Positions 1-7,905 of a stretch of DNA of 64,000 nucleotides are shown piece after piece. Each line of letters opens with the position of its first letter. Positions within the stretch are counted from its first letter, which is position 1. Under the pieces are notes generated by a model, which made no database searches, had not been told where the DNA came from, and saw only the letters and a program-made list of their open reading frames with translations. Made by a program: the position numbers and the translations under genes. Origin of the DNA: Bacillota bacterium (GTDB lineage: Bacteria > Bacillota > Clostridia > Saccharofermentanales > Saccharofermentanaceae); assembly GCA_023397475.1 (NCBI GenBank), contig JAEWUD010000011.1, positions 15,053 through 79,052 on the forward strand. Reading direction: 5' to 3'.

Positions 1-252
1 CACCTCCAGTGTTGTATCAGCGTTCTAATTCTAGCACATTTGCAAATTATCGAAATAGATCTTCCTTCCGAAAGTCCCGAAGATCTTCCCCAAATCCCGT
101 TGAAAATGTTATCATTTTACAAATATGTTCGAGTATTTATTATGGATCATATACTGATCAACGATCAGCATATTGGGACTTTAAAAAATGATTTCTCGGA
201 GGCCTTTCGCAATTACTGTGAAGACAACAACAGGCTTTCTCTGCTATTATAG
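1..252 (+). CDS. possible 3' end of an unknown gene cut by the window edge
   Basis: The first frame is open from base 1 to a TAG at 250-252, so it may be the last 83 codons of a gene that begins upstream. I recognise no domain; the peptide contains a hydrophobic/aromatic stretch around FYKYVRVFIMDH and ends NNRLSLLL. No convincing ribosome binding site precedes an internal start (a TTG at 40 is the first candidate). It ends 43 bases before the ABC-F gene on the same strand. It could equally be chance open frame in AT-rich intergenic DNA. Confidence 0.3.
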   Translation, partial: HLQCCISVLILAHLQIIEIDLPSESPEDLPQIPLKMLSFYKYVRVFIMDHILINDQHIGTLKNDFSEAFRNYCEDNNRLSLLL

Positions 253-294
253 GTTCTGTTTTACATCCGCAAGCTGCAATCAAGAGGTTTTTCG

Positions 295-1848
295 ATGAGT
301 TTACTGACAGTTGAACATTTGAGCCATGGCTTTGGTGATCGTGCGATCTTCGACGATATTTCCTTCCGTTTGAATCGAGGGGAACATATCGGCCTGGTTG
401 GTGCGAACGGTGAAGGTAAGTCTACCTTTATGAATATCGTTACCGATCATATGGTGCCCGATGAAGGTGTGATTCAATGGTCCCGCGGGATTACGGCCGG
501 CTATCTGGATCAGCATACGATTCTTACCAGCGGGTCAACGATCCGCGACATCCTTCGGCAGGCATTTGATCATTTAAATCTTAAGCAAACACGCTTGGAT
601 GAGATCTATTCTCTCCTTGGCGAGGCGGATGAAGCCGCTATAGAAGAACTGTTGGAAGAGATGGGTGAGCTGCAGACGCAGATCGAACACAGTGATTATT
701 TTCTCATGGATGCGAAGATCGAAGAGACGGCCGGTGCTCTCGGCCTTCTTGCGTTTGGCCTTGATACGGACGTTACGGCACTTAGCGGTGGCCAGCGAAC
801 GAAGGTGCTTCTCGCCAAGCTTCTGCTCGAAAAACCGGACATTCTGCTGCTTGATGAGCCGACGAACTATCTCGATGAGGACCATATCGCGTGGCTCAAA
901 CAGTATCTTTTAAACTATGAGAACGCGTTTATCCTGATATCGCACGATGTTCCGTTTATGAACAGTGTCATTAACGTCGTCTATCATGTTAACAATTGCC
1001 AACTGGAACGGTTTGCCGGCGATTATGACCATTTTCTGGAAGTTTACGAGGTACAGAAGGCACAGAAGGAAGATGCTTACGAGCGTCAGCAAATGGAAAT
1101 TGCGAGTCTTAAAGATTTTGTCGCACGCAACAAAGCCCGTGTCTCCACACGCAATATGGCGATGAGCCGTCAGAAGAAGATCGATAAAATGGATCTGATT
1201 GAGCTAGATAAGGATCGGCCGATCCCGGTTTTTTCTTTTCGCGCGGACCGTGCCCCCAGCCGAACCGTATTTGAGACCCGGGGCCTTGTGATCGGATATG
1301 ATGAACCCTTGAGCCGTCCGATAGATTTGCAGCTGGAACGAGGTCAGAAGATCTCTCTCGTCGGTGCCAACGGTATCGGCAAAACAACTCTCCTCAAAAG
1401 CCTTCTGGGTCTTACTCCTGCCATATCCGGTGACCATAAGCAGGGCGAATATCTGTCGATCGGATATTTCGAACAGGAGAACACGCAGGACAGAAACCGA
1501 ACGAGTCTTGAATCTCTGGGTGATGAGTTTCCGTCGATGAGCATATCTGAACTACGCTCAGCACTGGCGCGGTGCGGATTAACGAATAAACACATTGAGA
1601 GCAAGGTGTCCGTACTCAGCGGCGGAGAACAAGCCAAACTCCGTTTGTGCAAGCTCATGAACCGTAAATATAATTTGCTCGTTCTGGACGAGCCCACAAA
1701 CCACCTCGATGTTGTCGCCAAAGAGGTCCTGAAGAAGGCTTTGCAGGATTTCGCCGGAACAATTCTTATGGTTTGCCATGAACCGGAGTTCTATGGTGAT
1801 ATCGTCACCGGGACGTGGGACGCGAGGGAGTGGGCACTCAAGTTATAA
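295..1848 (+). CDS. ABC-F family ATP-binding protein
   Basis: This 517-residue protein has two ATP-binding cassettes and no membrane segment, the ABC-F plan. Cassette 1 has Walker A GANGEGKST (36-44), signature LSGGQ and Walker B LLLDEP; cassette 2 has GANGIGKTT, LSGGEQ and LVLDEP. Between them is a charged helical linker (about residues 250-300), the region that contacts the ribosome in this family. Family members act on stalled ribosomes or protect them from antibiotics; which applies here cannot be read from sequence. AAGAGG lies upstream of the ATG. It appears to be transcribed alone, with an inverted-repeat element 40 bases after its stop. Confidence 0.9.
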   Translation: MSLLTVEHLSHGFGDRAIFDDISFRLNRGEHIGLVGANGEGKSTFMNIVTDHMVPDEGVIQWSRGITAGYLDQHTILTSGSTIRDILRQAFDHLNLKQTRLDEIYSLLGEADEAAIEELLEEMGELQTQIEHSDYFLMDAKIEETAGALGLLAFGLDTDVTALSGGQRTKVLLAKLLLEKPDILLLDEPTNYLDEDHIAWLKQYLLNYENAFILISHDVPFMNSVINVVYHVNNCQLERFAGDYDHFLEVYEVQKAQKEDAYERQQMEIASLKDFVARNKARVSTRNMAMSRQKKIDKMDLIELDKDRPIPVFSFRADRAPSRTVFETRGLVIGYDEPLSRPIDLQLERGQKISLVGANGIGKTTLLKSLLGLTPAISGDHKQGEYLSIGYFEQENTQDRNRTSLESLGDEFPSMSISELRSALARCGLTNKHIESKVSVLSGGEQAKLRLCKLMNRKYNLLVLDEPTNHLDVVAKEVLKKALQDFAGTILMVCHEPEFYGDIVTGTWDAREWALKL

Positions 1849-1887
1849 TAGGAATGGCACATCAATCAGTAAAGATTCTTACATTAT

Positions 1888-2020
1888 GGGGCTGTTGCAA
1901 AAGTGTAGGAGAGCCGGCGGAGCCGGTGCAGATTATAAGTCGCTACGCGACGCGGCGCTCCGTAATAATAGGCAACTCTCTTCTCCGACTGAACCTTTAC
2001 GTTCACTTTGCAACAGCCCC
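1888..2020 (+). mobile_element. 133-bp MITE-like inverted-repeat element
   Basis: The ends GGGGCTGTTGCAAA (from 1888) and TTTGCAACAGCCCC (to 2020) are perfect inverted repeats, extended by GTG/CAC just inside. The interior holds no gene and contains a smaller palindrome, GTCGCTACGCGAC. Length and organisation fit a non-autonomous miniature inverted-repeat element. The same terminal sequence GGGGCTGTTGCAA recurs at the right end of the element at 24147-24631. I see no clear target-site duplication, so mobility is inferred only from the ends. It lies between the ABC-F gene and the lipoprotein. Confidence 0.6.
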
Positions 2021-2127
2021 CTGTACTCTGTAAGGCGAAGATCGGACTCGATTTATTGTATAATGGCATATGACATAAGGTAGTCGTTTCCATAATTTCT
2101 GTTAGTCTTCGGGAATGAGGTTAAGGT

Positions 2128-3213
2128 ATGAATAGATTCCGAAATCTTGTTTTACTTCTCTGTCTTCTTTTTGTCCTGCCGATTCTCAGTGCCTGCAAAG
2201 ACACAGATATTTCCATAATATCCGACCCACCGATTATTACAGAAACCACAGCCGCCGAGACGACGTTATCAGTGTACGCTTACATAACACCCATTACATA
2301 TACCAGTCTTGAAGAACTTCTTGAGGTTACGGACATTGTTATCATCGGCACGGTACAAGAAACTCTTCCCGCAGTTCGACTTACGCAAAGCGAAAATACT
2401 CTGTGGGACAGCGCTTTCTGGGAGAAATTTAACGTTACTCCTTCTTTGGTTCAAGTCGAAGAGGTTCTCAAAATGGAAGGAGGAGAAGTATCCGTTGTTG
2501 ATACAATCCGAATTGACCAGTTTGGCGGATTTGCCGACAATGTTACGGAGACAATCGATTGGATAAGTCCTCCGGATGTTGGATCGAGATATCTGATGTT
2601 CATCACCTTTAACGACAGTGACAATACAAATGAATATATGACGTATGAATATTCGAGTATTGTTGACGGGTTTATGAAAATAACGGACGGCAAGGTATAT
2701 CCTCCGGCAGGATCTCTGATTTTTGAATCGGGCATCTCTGTCGAAGACGTTAAGCTTGCCATGGTTCCGGAGGTGAATGTGATCCCGGATACGATGCCCG
2801 ATGACTTTGCGATCTACTTTGCATTCTGGATCAATCCGGCGCAGAAAAATTTCATGGATACCTACGTAAGCGGAATCCAGAAGGATCTGATTCTGAATGG
2901 AACTCATCACAGCGAGCTCGCGTGGGAAAGGGAAGACTTGGAAGCAATCTATGCCAAAATGCAGGAACTCGCAATATTTGATTTGTCCGGTAATGTCACC
3001 AGTGATTCCGTTCAGGTAACGCCCAATGAGATATTCCTGATCCGTTATCGTATTAACGGTCATGAATACACGGTTTCCGGGGACAGTACTACGGAGATGC
3101 TCGAAAATATGGACGGCCAGCATCTTCACGTTTTTATGGAATACCTGAGGGAATATATGATCAACACAACGGAGTACAAGGCCATGCCTGAATCTGAGGG
3201 TGGATATGATTAA
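2128..3213 (+). CDS. putative secreted lipoprotein, unknown function
   Basis: The 361-residue product starts with a basic n-region (MNRFR), a hydrophobic core and a lipobox LSAC with Cys23, so it should be exported and lipid-anchored. A Thr-rich stretch (about 38-45) follows and probably serves as a linker. The rest is acidic and globular with no further membrane helix. A conserved-looking TSLEELLEVTDIVIIGTV stretch (about residues 58-76) resembles secreted proteins of unknown function in Clostridia, but I can name no family. A TATAAT at 2059-2064 may be its -10 box, though the -35 is poor. A strong terminator follows, so it is probably monocistronic. Confidence 0.8.
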   Translation: MNRFRNLVLLLCLLFVLPILSACKDTDISIISDPPIITETTAAETTLSVYAYITPITYTSLEELLEVTDIVIIGTVQETLPAVRLTQSENTLWDSAFWEKFNVTPSLVQVEEVLKMEGGEVSVVDTIRIDQFGGFADNVTETIDWISPPDVGSRYLMFITFNDSDNTNEYMTYEYSSIVDGFMKITDGKVYPPAGSLIFESGISVEDVKLAMVPEVNVIPDTMPDDFAIYFAFWINPAQKNFMDTYVSGIQKDLILNGTHHSELAWEREDLEAIYAKMQELAIFDLSGNVTSDSVQVTPNEIFLIRYRINGHEYTVSGDSTTEMLENMDGQHLHVFMEYLREYMINTTEYKAMPESEGGYD

Positions 3214-3253
3214 CAAAGGGTATTCGTACCAATGAGCCTAATTCTATTAAAAA

Positions 3254-3288
3254 GAAAACCTCAGAAGCCTAGAGCCTCTGAGGTTTTC
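3254..3288. terminator. bidirectional Rho-independent terminator
   Basis: A perfect 12-bp stem (GAAAACCTCAGA at 3254-3265 and TCTGAGGTTTTC at 3277-3288) closes an 11-nt loop. On the minus strand it is followed by a T run (3246-3253) and lies 3 nt past the tRNA 3' end; on the plus strand the stem itself ends in TTTTC. It should end both the lipoprotein transcript and the tRNA transcript. Confidence 0.85.
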
Positions 3289-3291
3289 TCA

Positions 3292-3367
3292 TGGAGCCGA
3301 TTATCAGACTCGAACTGATGACCTGCTGATTACAAATCAGCTGCTCTACCAACTGAGCTAAATCGGC
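3292..3367 (-). tRNA. tRNA-Thr (UGU anticodon)
   Basis: Read on the minus strand the sequence folds as a full cloverleaf. The acceptor stem is GCCGATT (3361-3367) with AATCGGC (3296-3302), the D arm contains TAGCTCAGTTGGTAGAGCA, the anticodon stem is GCTGA/TCAGC around the loop TTTGTAA, and the T arm contains GTTCGAGTC. Anticodon TGT assigns threonine. The discriminator base is U and the 3' CCA is encoded (3292-3294). It has its own promoter and terminator and so appears to be a single-gene unit. Confidence 0.97.
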
Positions 3368-3397
3368 GTAACGGATGAACCGTAACGCGCAAGAGAG

Positions 3398-3427
3398 ATT
3401 ATAACGAATAAAGGGCGGCATTGTCAA
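3398..3427 (-). promoter_or_regulatory. promoter of tRNA-Thr
   Basis: On the minus strand this reads TTGACA (3422-3427), an 18-nt spacer, then TATAAT (3398-3403). Both boxes match the sigma-A consensus exactly, and the -10 lies about 30 nt before the tRNA 5' end. Confidence 0.9.
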
Positions 3428-3550
3428 TCAGAAGTTCTGATTCCGGGGACAGAAATGAATAATTTATCAATAAACGAACCTTTTTATGGGTCGGGAAATG
3501 ACATGATCGATTTCGAAGAAAGATAAAATCGGATCGATCTGATGGACAGT

Positions 3551-3560
3551 GAAACGTTTC
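3551..3560. promoter_or_regulatory. candidate LacI-family operator 1
   Basis: GAAACGTTTC is a perfect 10-bp palindrome with the central CG typical of LacI/GalR operators. A LacI-type regulator is encoded at 41027-42034, and its own upstream region contains a related CGAAACGTT. The target gene is unclear. Confidence 0.4.
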
Positions 3561-3682
3561 GAAAGAAATCCGTAGTTTCGATAGAGAAGACGGAATATGT
3601 AAAACTACACGTAATTTCAACCCTGCGTTATATATAAGGTATATAAAGAGAAAAGCGCCAGATAGCAACTATCTTTGATTTG

Positions 3683-3699
3683 CGTTTCGAAACGTTTCG
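3683..3699. promoter_or_regulatory. candidate LacI-family operator 2
   Basis: CGTTTCGAAACGTTTCG contains two overlapping 12-bp palindromes, each built from CGAAACG halves. It shares its core with the site at 3551-3560, 132 bp away, a distance compatible with looping. No promoter or gene in the right orientation is evident. Confidence 0.4.
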
Positions 3700-3752
3700 C
3701 GCATGGCTAGCGCATAGGTTATCTCTGCGTCGCCGATTTGTACCCCATATTG

Positions 3753-5006
3753 TCATTCAGCCGCGAAAGGTAATGTGGATCCACCGTACGGCATTGCTAT
3801 GATACTTGCGGTATCCCCAAGAAGAGAAAAGGCCTCCGAAAGCGCATCGCTCATGCTCGGTTTCGGTTCCAAATGGCAAAGGCGAACGATCTCATCCGGG
3901 AGGTCACTTACCAGGAAGATTCGAGCTTTCTCAAGGACCAGCGCGATCGCGGCCGCTTTGTGCCCGCCAAGTTGGAAATCCTCGGCAATATGGGGGATCA
4001 TGTCCGCGGCCTTATCGTGTCCCGTCATCCATTGCTCGAAAACATGCTCACCGAATCCTTCCTTCGCAGAGGCAAGCCAGATAACGATACCGCCATCGCG
4101 TACGGCGTGTTTCGCATTGTCCAAGGCTTTCTGTGCCTGGTAGAGATTGATATCTTTCGGATAGCCGCCGGGAGAGACGATCACGATATCCGCTCTCCTC
4201 GGGATTGTCACGCGGTACATCGCATCAAGAAACGCGCAACCCTCGCGATGTGCCGTCACGTGATGTCCCGCGACGGACTTCACAATGTGCTTCTTCTCAT
4301 CGAGCACAACATTAACGATGAAGTCGATCGGTACGAATCGGGCAACATCTTCGATATCAAGGCGAACGGGATTATTATCCATCGCACCTGCTCTGGCCTC
4401 GGGTTCCACCATCCGGCTATGATTCGCCGATATTGCGTTTCTTGTCGAGACACCGGGCATGATCGCTTTTGCACCGCCGCTGTATCCGGCAAAATAGTGG
4501 AATTCAATATTGCCAACAAGGATGCGACGATCCGCTTGGACGACAGGGTCGAAGATTTCAAAAGGAGTTCCGTACGTGCTCTCGCCGACAAAGGTGAAAT
4601 CTCCGACCGAGTCGATACAGGAGACTTGTTCATACACCTCGTCGCCGACGAGGCGACGCATCTCATCCTCCGTATGGGGCCGGTGACTGCCCAGGGCGAA
4701 GATGACGGTAATATCATCCGCGCGTATGCCGGCCGTAAAGAGTCGGCGAAGAATCGAAGGGAGGATCTTATAGGACGGCACCGGACGCGTGATGTCACTG
4801 GTGATGATCACGATCTTCTCGCCGGGCTGAACAATCGACTCAAGCAAGTCCGTTCCGATCGGGTGGGAGAGCGATCTCTCGACCTCGTCGTGTTCCGAAG
4901 CGGGTATTGCGCCTGCGGACTCGTTGGGATGCAGAACAGAAAGAAGATTCGCGTCAGGCAGTTCGATCGAAATTATATCCTTGCCATATCCGAACGGAAC
5001 GATCAT
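3753..5006 (-). CDS. larA: LarA-family nickel-pincer cofactor-dependent isomerase (lactate racemase-like)
   Basis: The 417-residue protein matches the LarA family from end to end. It has SDITRPVP (70-77), GSHR with His108, and the HYFAGYSGGAKAIMPG block with His170, Lys180 and then His196. These correspond to the cofactor- and substrate-binding His108, His174, Lys184 and His200 of Lactobacillus plantarum LarA. LarA enzymes racemise or epimerise 2-hydroxy acids with a covalently bound nickel-pincer nucleotide made by LarB, LarC and LarE; none of those genes is in this window, so the substrate is open. A GGAGGTTACCCC ribosome binding site precedes the ATG, 18 bases after the leuS stop, suggesting co-transcription with leuS. 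Confidence 0.85.
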   Translation of the reverse strand: MIVPFGYGKDIISIELPDANLLSVLHPNESAGAIPASEHDEVERSLSHPIGTDLLESIVQPGEKIVIITSDITRPVPSYKILPSILRRLFTAGIRADDITVIFALGSHRPHTEDEMRRLVGDEVYEQVSCIDSVGDFTFVGESTYGTPFEIFDPVVQADRRILVGNIEFHYFAGYSGGAKAIMPGVSTRNAISANHSRMVEPEARAGAMDNNPVRLDIEDVARFVPIDFIVNVVLDEKKHIVKSVAGHHVTAHREGCAFLDAMYRVTIPRRADIVIVSPGGYPKDINLYQAQKALDNAKHAVRDGGIVIWLASAKEGFGEHVFEQWMTGHDKAADMIPHIAEDFQLGGHKAAAIALVLEKARIFLVSDLPDEIVRLCHLEPKPSMSDALSEAFSLLGDTASIIAMPYGGSTLPFAAE

Positions 5007-5024
5007 GGGGTAACCTCCGTTGTG

Positions 5025-7508
5025 TTATTTCGCGACGACATTAGCGAGACGGCCCTTCACGTAAATGAACTTGACCACCGAGCGTCCGGCCAAAGCTTCC
5101 GTAAATCGTTCGTCGGAGCGGACAATACGCTCAACATCCTCCTGCGTCAAATCCGACTTAATATCAATACGGAATTTGACCTGACCGTTGACCTGAATCG
5201 CGATCTCAACCGTATCGAGTACGAGATGCTTCGGATCAAAAATCGGCCACTTTTGATGGAAGATCGAATAACCATTGCCAAGTATCTCCCATTGTTCTTC
5301 GCAGAAGTGCGGTGCAAACGGAGAGAAGAGAAGAAGCATCGTCTCGTACGCGTCGACGATTAAGGACGACGATGCATCCGGAAGCTGTTGATACTTGCCG
5401 ATCGCATTCAGGAACTCCATCATTCGCGCGATGGACGTATTGAACTGGAATCTCTCCGTATCCTGGGTAACGGCGCGGATCGTGTAGTTTTTCGCGTAGA
5501 GAAGCTCCTTATCGGAAGCGGACGGGGAGGCGGGAATCTGTGCAGGGATCCCGGACCGCTTCATCGCAGCGACCTCATCTCCGAGGCGTTCCAGTCGCGA
5601 GACAAACTTAACAATCGCCTGAAGACCATTGTCACTCCAGGGGCCGCCCTCTGTGTAGGCAAAGCCAAAGGCCAGATACGTACGGAAAACATCCGAGCCG
5701 TATTTGTCAACATAGGAATCGGGAGCAACGGTATTACCCTTGGACTTCGACATTCGATTGCCGTCGGGTCCGAGAATAATTCCCTGGTGCACGAGCGAGG
5801 TGAAAGGCTCATCGAAGTCCAGTAAGCCGATGTCGCGAAGGGCCTTGCAGATGAAACGCGCGTACAGAAGATGCATCGCCGCATGCTCCGGTCCGCCGAC
5901 GTATTTGTCAACCGGACAGAGGCGGTTGATCTTCTCCCGGTCGAAAGGCATCGAGGGATTGCGGTTATCCGGATAACGTAATTCATACCAGGAGGAATCG
6001 ACGAAGGTGTCCATCGTATCCGGGTCGCGCTTCGCTTCGCCTCCGCATTTCGGGCAGCTCGTACGGATGAAGCTGTCGCACTTCGCCAGCGGCGATTCGC
6101 CGTCCGGACGGAAGGCTACGTCATAAGGAAGAAGTACGGGAAGATCCTCATCCGGCACGGGCACGATTCCGCAGGAAGGACAATGTACGACAGGAATCGG
6201 TGTTCCCCAGTAGCGTTGACGGGAGATCAACCAGTCGCGCAGACGGAAATTCACCTTCTTCTCGCCCATGCCACGGGCGGACAACGCGTCGATCATTCGA
6301 TTGACAGCATCTTCGGAGGCAAGGCCGGTGAATTCGCCGGAATTGACAAGAACGCCCTTCTCGCAGAAGGGGAGATCGTCGGATTCTCCCGTCGCGGACG
6401 CGATAACGCGCTCGATCGGGAGAGCAAACTTCTCGGCAAAAGCGAAATCGCGTTCGTCGTGTCCGGGCACCGCCATGACGACACCGGTACCATATCCCGC
6501 GATGACATAGTCAGCGGCCCACACCGGTACCTTGCGTCCCGTGAACGGATGAATCGCATAAGAGCCGGTAAAAACTCCGGTCTTCTCACGAGTCGTTGAC
6601 ATGCGATCGATATCGGATGCTTTTCGCGTAAATTCCTGATACTCACGCACGCGGTCGCGACATTCGTCCGTCGTAAGCTTCTCGCAGAGTTGAGACTCCG
6701 GTGCGACGACAACATAGGTAACACCCATCAACGTGTCCGCACGCGTTGTAAACACTTGAAGCTTCAGCGATTCACCGTTGTCGCCGGGAATCGATTCGCC
6801 GTTCTTCTCGCAATCGAAAGTAATCAGAGAACCTTCCGAACGACCGATCCAGTTGGTCTGAATCTTCTTGGTTTTCTCCGGCCAATCAAGGGCAGGGAGG
6901 CAGTCAAGGAGCTCCTGCGCGTATTTGGTGATAGCGAAAAACCACTGTGTCATATCTTTGCGCGTTACTTCGGTAGAACATCTCTCGCAAGCACCGTCCA
7001 CAACCTGCTCGTTTGCTAGCACCGTGTTGCATTTCGGACACCAGTTCACCGGTGCATTCTTTCTATAGGCGAGGCCTTTCTCGAGAAGACGAAGGAATAT
7101 CCACTGGTTCCAGCGGTAATATTGGGGGTCACAGGTCGCAAGCTCATAATCCCAGTCGAATGTCGCGCCCATCTCTTTGAGCTGCTTCTCCATCGTCTTA
7201 ATATTTGACAACGTGGAATCCTGCGGATGAATCCCTGTCTTGATCGCGTAATTCTCGGCCGGCAGACCAAACGCGTCAAAGCCCATCGGATGGAAGACAT
7301 TATATCCCTGCATCCGTTTCATTCTTGACCAGGAATCCGTGAGGGAATAATTGTACCAATGACCGAGATGGAGATTCGCCCCGGAGGGATAGGAGAACAT
7401 CTCGAGACAATAGAGTTTCTCGCCCGGAGCATCCGGAGAGAAACGATAGAGGTGAGAATCTTCCCAACGTTTTTGCCATTTCTTGTCCGTTTTAACAGAA
7501 TATGCCAT
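5025..7508 (-). CDS. leuS: leucine--tRNA ligase
   Basis: This is a class I aminoacyl-tRNA synthetase of 827 residues that charges tRNA-Leu in the cytoplasm. The HIGH motif is HLGH (47-50) and the KMSKS motif appears as RMSKS near the C-terminal third. The CP1 editing region and zinc-type CxxC motifs (NWCPKCN, RTSCPKCG) are present. I place the start at the ATG at 7508 (MAYSVKTDKKW) because GAGGCG sits about 8 nt upstream and this matches the usual N-terminus; an in-frame start 16 codons further up has no good binding site. No T-box leader is visible upstream, although many Bacillota synthetase genes have one. Confidence 0.97.
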   Translation of the reverse strand: MAYSVKTDKKWQKRWEDSHLYRFSPDAPGEKLYCLEMFSYPSGANLHLGHWYNYSLTDSWSRMKRMQGYNVFHPMGFDAFGLPAENYAIKTGIHPQDSTLSNIKTMEKQLKEMGATFDWDYELATCDPQYYRWNQWIFLRLLEKGLAYRKNAPVNWCPKCNTVLANEQVVDGACERCSTEVTRKDMTQWFFAITKYAQELLDCLPALDWPEKTKKIQTNWIGRSEGSLITFDCEKNGESIPGDNGESLKLQVFTTRADTLMGVTYVVVAPESQLCEKLTTDECRDRVREYQEFTRKASDIDRMSTTREKTGVFTGSYAIHPFTGRKVPVWAADYVIAGYGTGVVMAVPGHDERDFAFAEKFALPIERVIASATGESDDLPFCEKGVLVNSGEFTGLASEDAVNRMIDALSARGMGEKKVNFRLRDWLISRQRYWGTPIPVVHCPSCGIVPVPDEDLPVLLPYDVAFRPDGESPLAKCDSFIRTSCPKCGGEAKRDPDTMDTFVDSSWYELRYPDNRNPSMPFDREKINRLCPVDKYVGGPEHAAMHLLYARFICKALRDIGLLDFDEPFTSLVHQGIILGPDGNRMSKSKGNTVAPDSYVDKYGSDVFRTYLAFGFAYTEGGPWSDNGLQAIVKFVSRLERLGDEVAAMKRSGIPAQIPASPSASDKELLYAKNYTIRAVTQDTERFQFNTSIARMMEFLNAIGKYQQLPDASSSLIVDAYETMLLLFSPFAPHFCEEQWEILGNGYSIFHQKWPIFDPKHLVLDTVEIAIQVNGQVKFRIDIKSDLTQEDVERIVRSDERFTEALAGRSVVKFIYVKGRLANVVAK

Positions 7509-7562
7509 GGTACATCGCCTCGCTTGCCAAATATTTTCGTTTATCCGGATTACCAAGATCAG

Positions 7563-7568
7563 ATTATA
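7563..7568 (-). promoter_or_regulatory. -10 box of a possible leuS promoter
   Basis: On the minus strand this is a perfect TATAAT, about 55 nt before the leuS start. The -35 region at the right distance (TGTTTT) is weak, so the full promoter is tentative. Confidence 0.4.
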
Positions 7569-7717
7569 GCAGAACGGGCAGGCAAAAAACAGAAAATTGC
7601 GAGAGCAAAATCCCGAACTGCCAGAATCAAAAACGCCTCTTGCGAGAAGCGGTCTATAATATGTAATAAATTACGTGAAAAATTGCAGATTTAATGGTTA
7701 TCATAGATAAAAATTTT

Positions 7718-7734
7718 CTGTACAAGTTGTACAG
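7718..7734. promoter_or_regulatory. perfect palindrome, candidate operator for the sugar ABC operon
   Basis: CTGTACAAGTTGTACAG has two perfect 8-bp arms around one central base, the form of a dimeric regulator site. It lies 92 bp upstream of the -35 box of the importer promoter and about 150 bp upstream of the leuS -10, so either gene could be its target. No matching regulator gene is adjacent. Confidence 0.5.
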
Positions 7735-7826
7735 AATTCCGCAATTTTGTGGCAGGTCTTGTGCAAACCTGATGGAATAAAAAATGATTTATCAGGCAAT
7801 TTGTATAAAAATGAGAGAAAAAAGTG

Positions 7827-7855
7827 TTGAAACTTATCAACAACGCCGATATAAT
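7827..7855 (+). promoter_or_regulatory. promoter of the carbohydrate-type ABC importer operon
   Basis: TTGAAA (7827-7832), a 17-nt spacer and TATAAT (7850-7855) form a near-consensus sigma-A promoter about 50 nt before the start codon. The -35 box is overlapped by a small inverted repeat, GTTGA/TCAAC. The rest of 7569-7826 is AT-rich and holds no gene, only the palindrome at 7718. Confidence 0.85.
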
Positions 7856-7905
7856 CATAGAAGAACCGCGATCAAGCGGGAATTATTAAATTGGAGGGAC
7901 TAGAA

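Larger units (their letters stand above)
3428..3752. other. gene-free region with LacI-type palindromes
   Basis: This stretch lies between the tRNA promoter and the 3' end of larA and holds no gene I can support. It contains two palindromes of the LacI/GalR operator type. One is GAAACGTTTC at 3551-3560. The other is an overlapping pair at 3683-3699 (CGTTTCGAAACG and CGAAACGTTTCG). A small hairpin AGATAG-caa-CTATCT at 3660-3674 may help end larA transcription. No start codon is positioned sensibly for a gene controlled by these sites. Confidence 0.5.

Noticed and set aside
2269..3216. 315-codon minus-strand open frame
   Set aside because: Antisense to the lipoprotein at 2128, with no binding site and no family resemblance.
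3873..5363. 496-codon plus-strand open frame
   Set aside because: It is the complement of larA and the leuS 3' end; both have full family motifs on the minus strand and this frame has no binding site or recognisable content.
7509..7904. T-box leader for leuS
   Set aside because: I looked for the conserved T-box bulge and a terminator/antiterminator pair upstream of leuS and found neither; the leader is only about 50 nt if the -10 box at 7563 is used.
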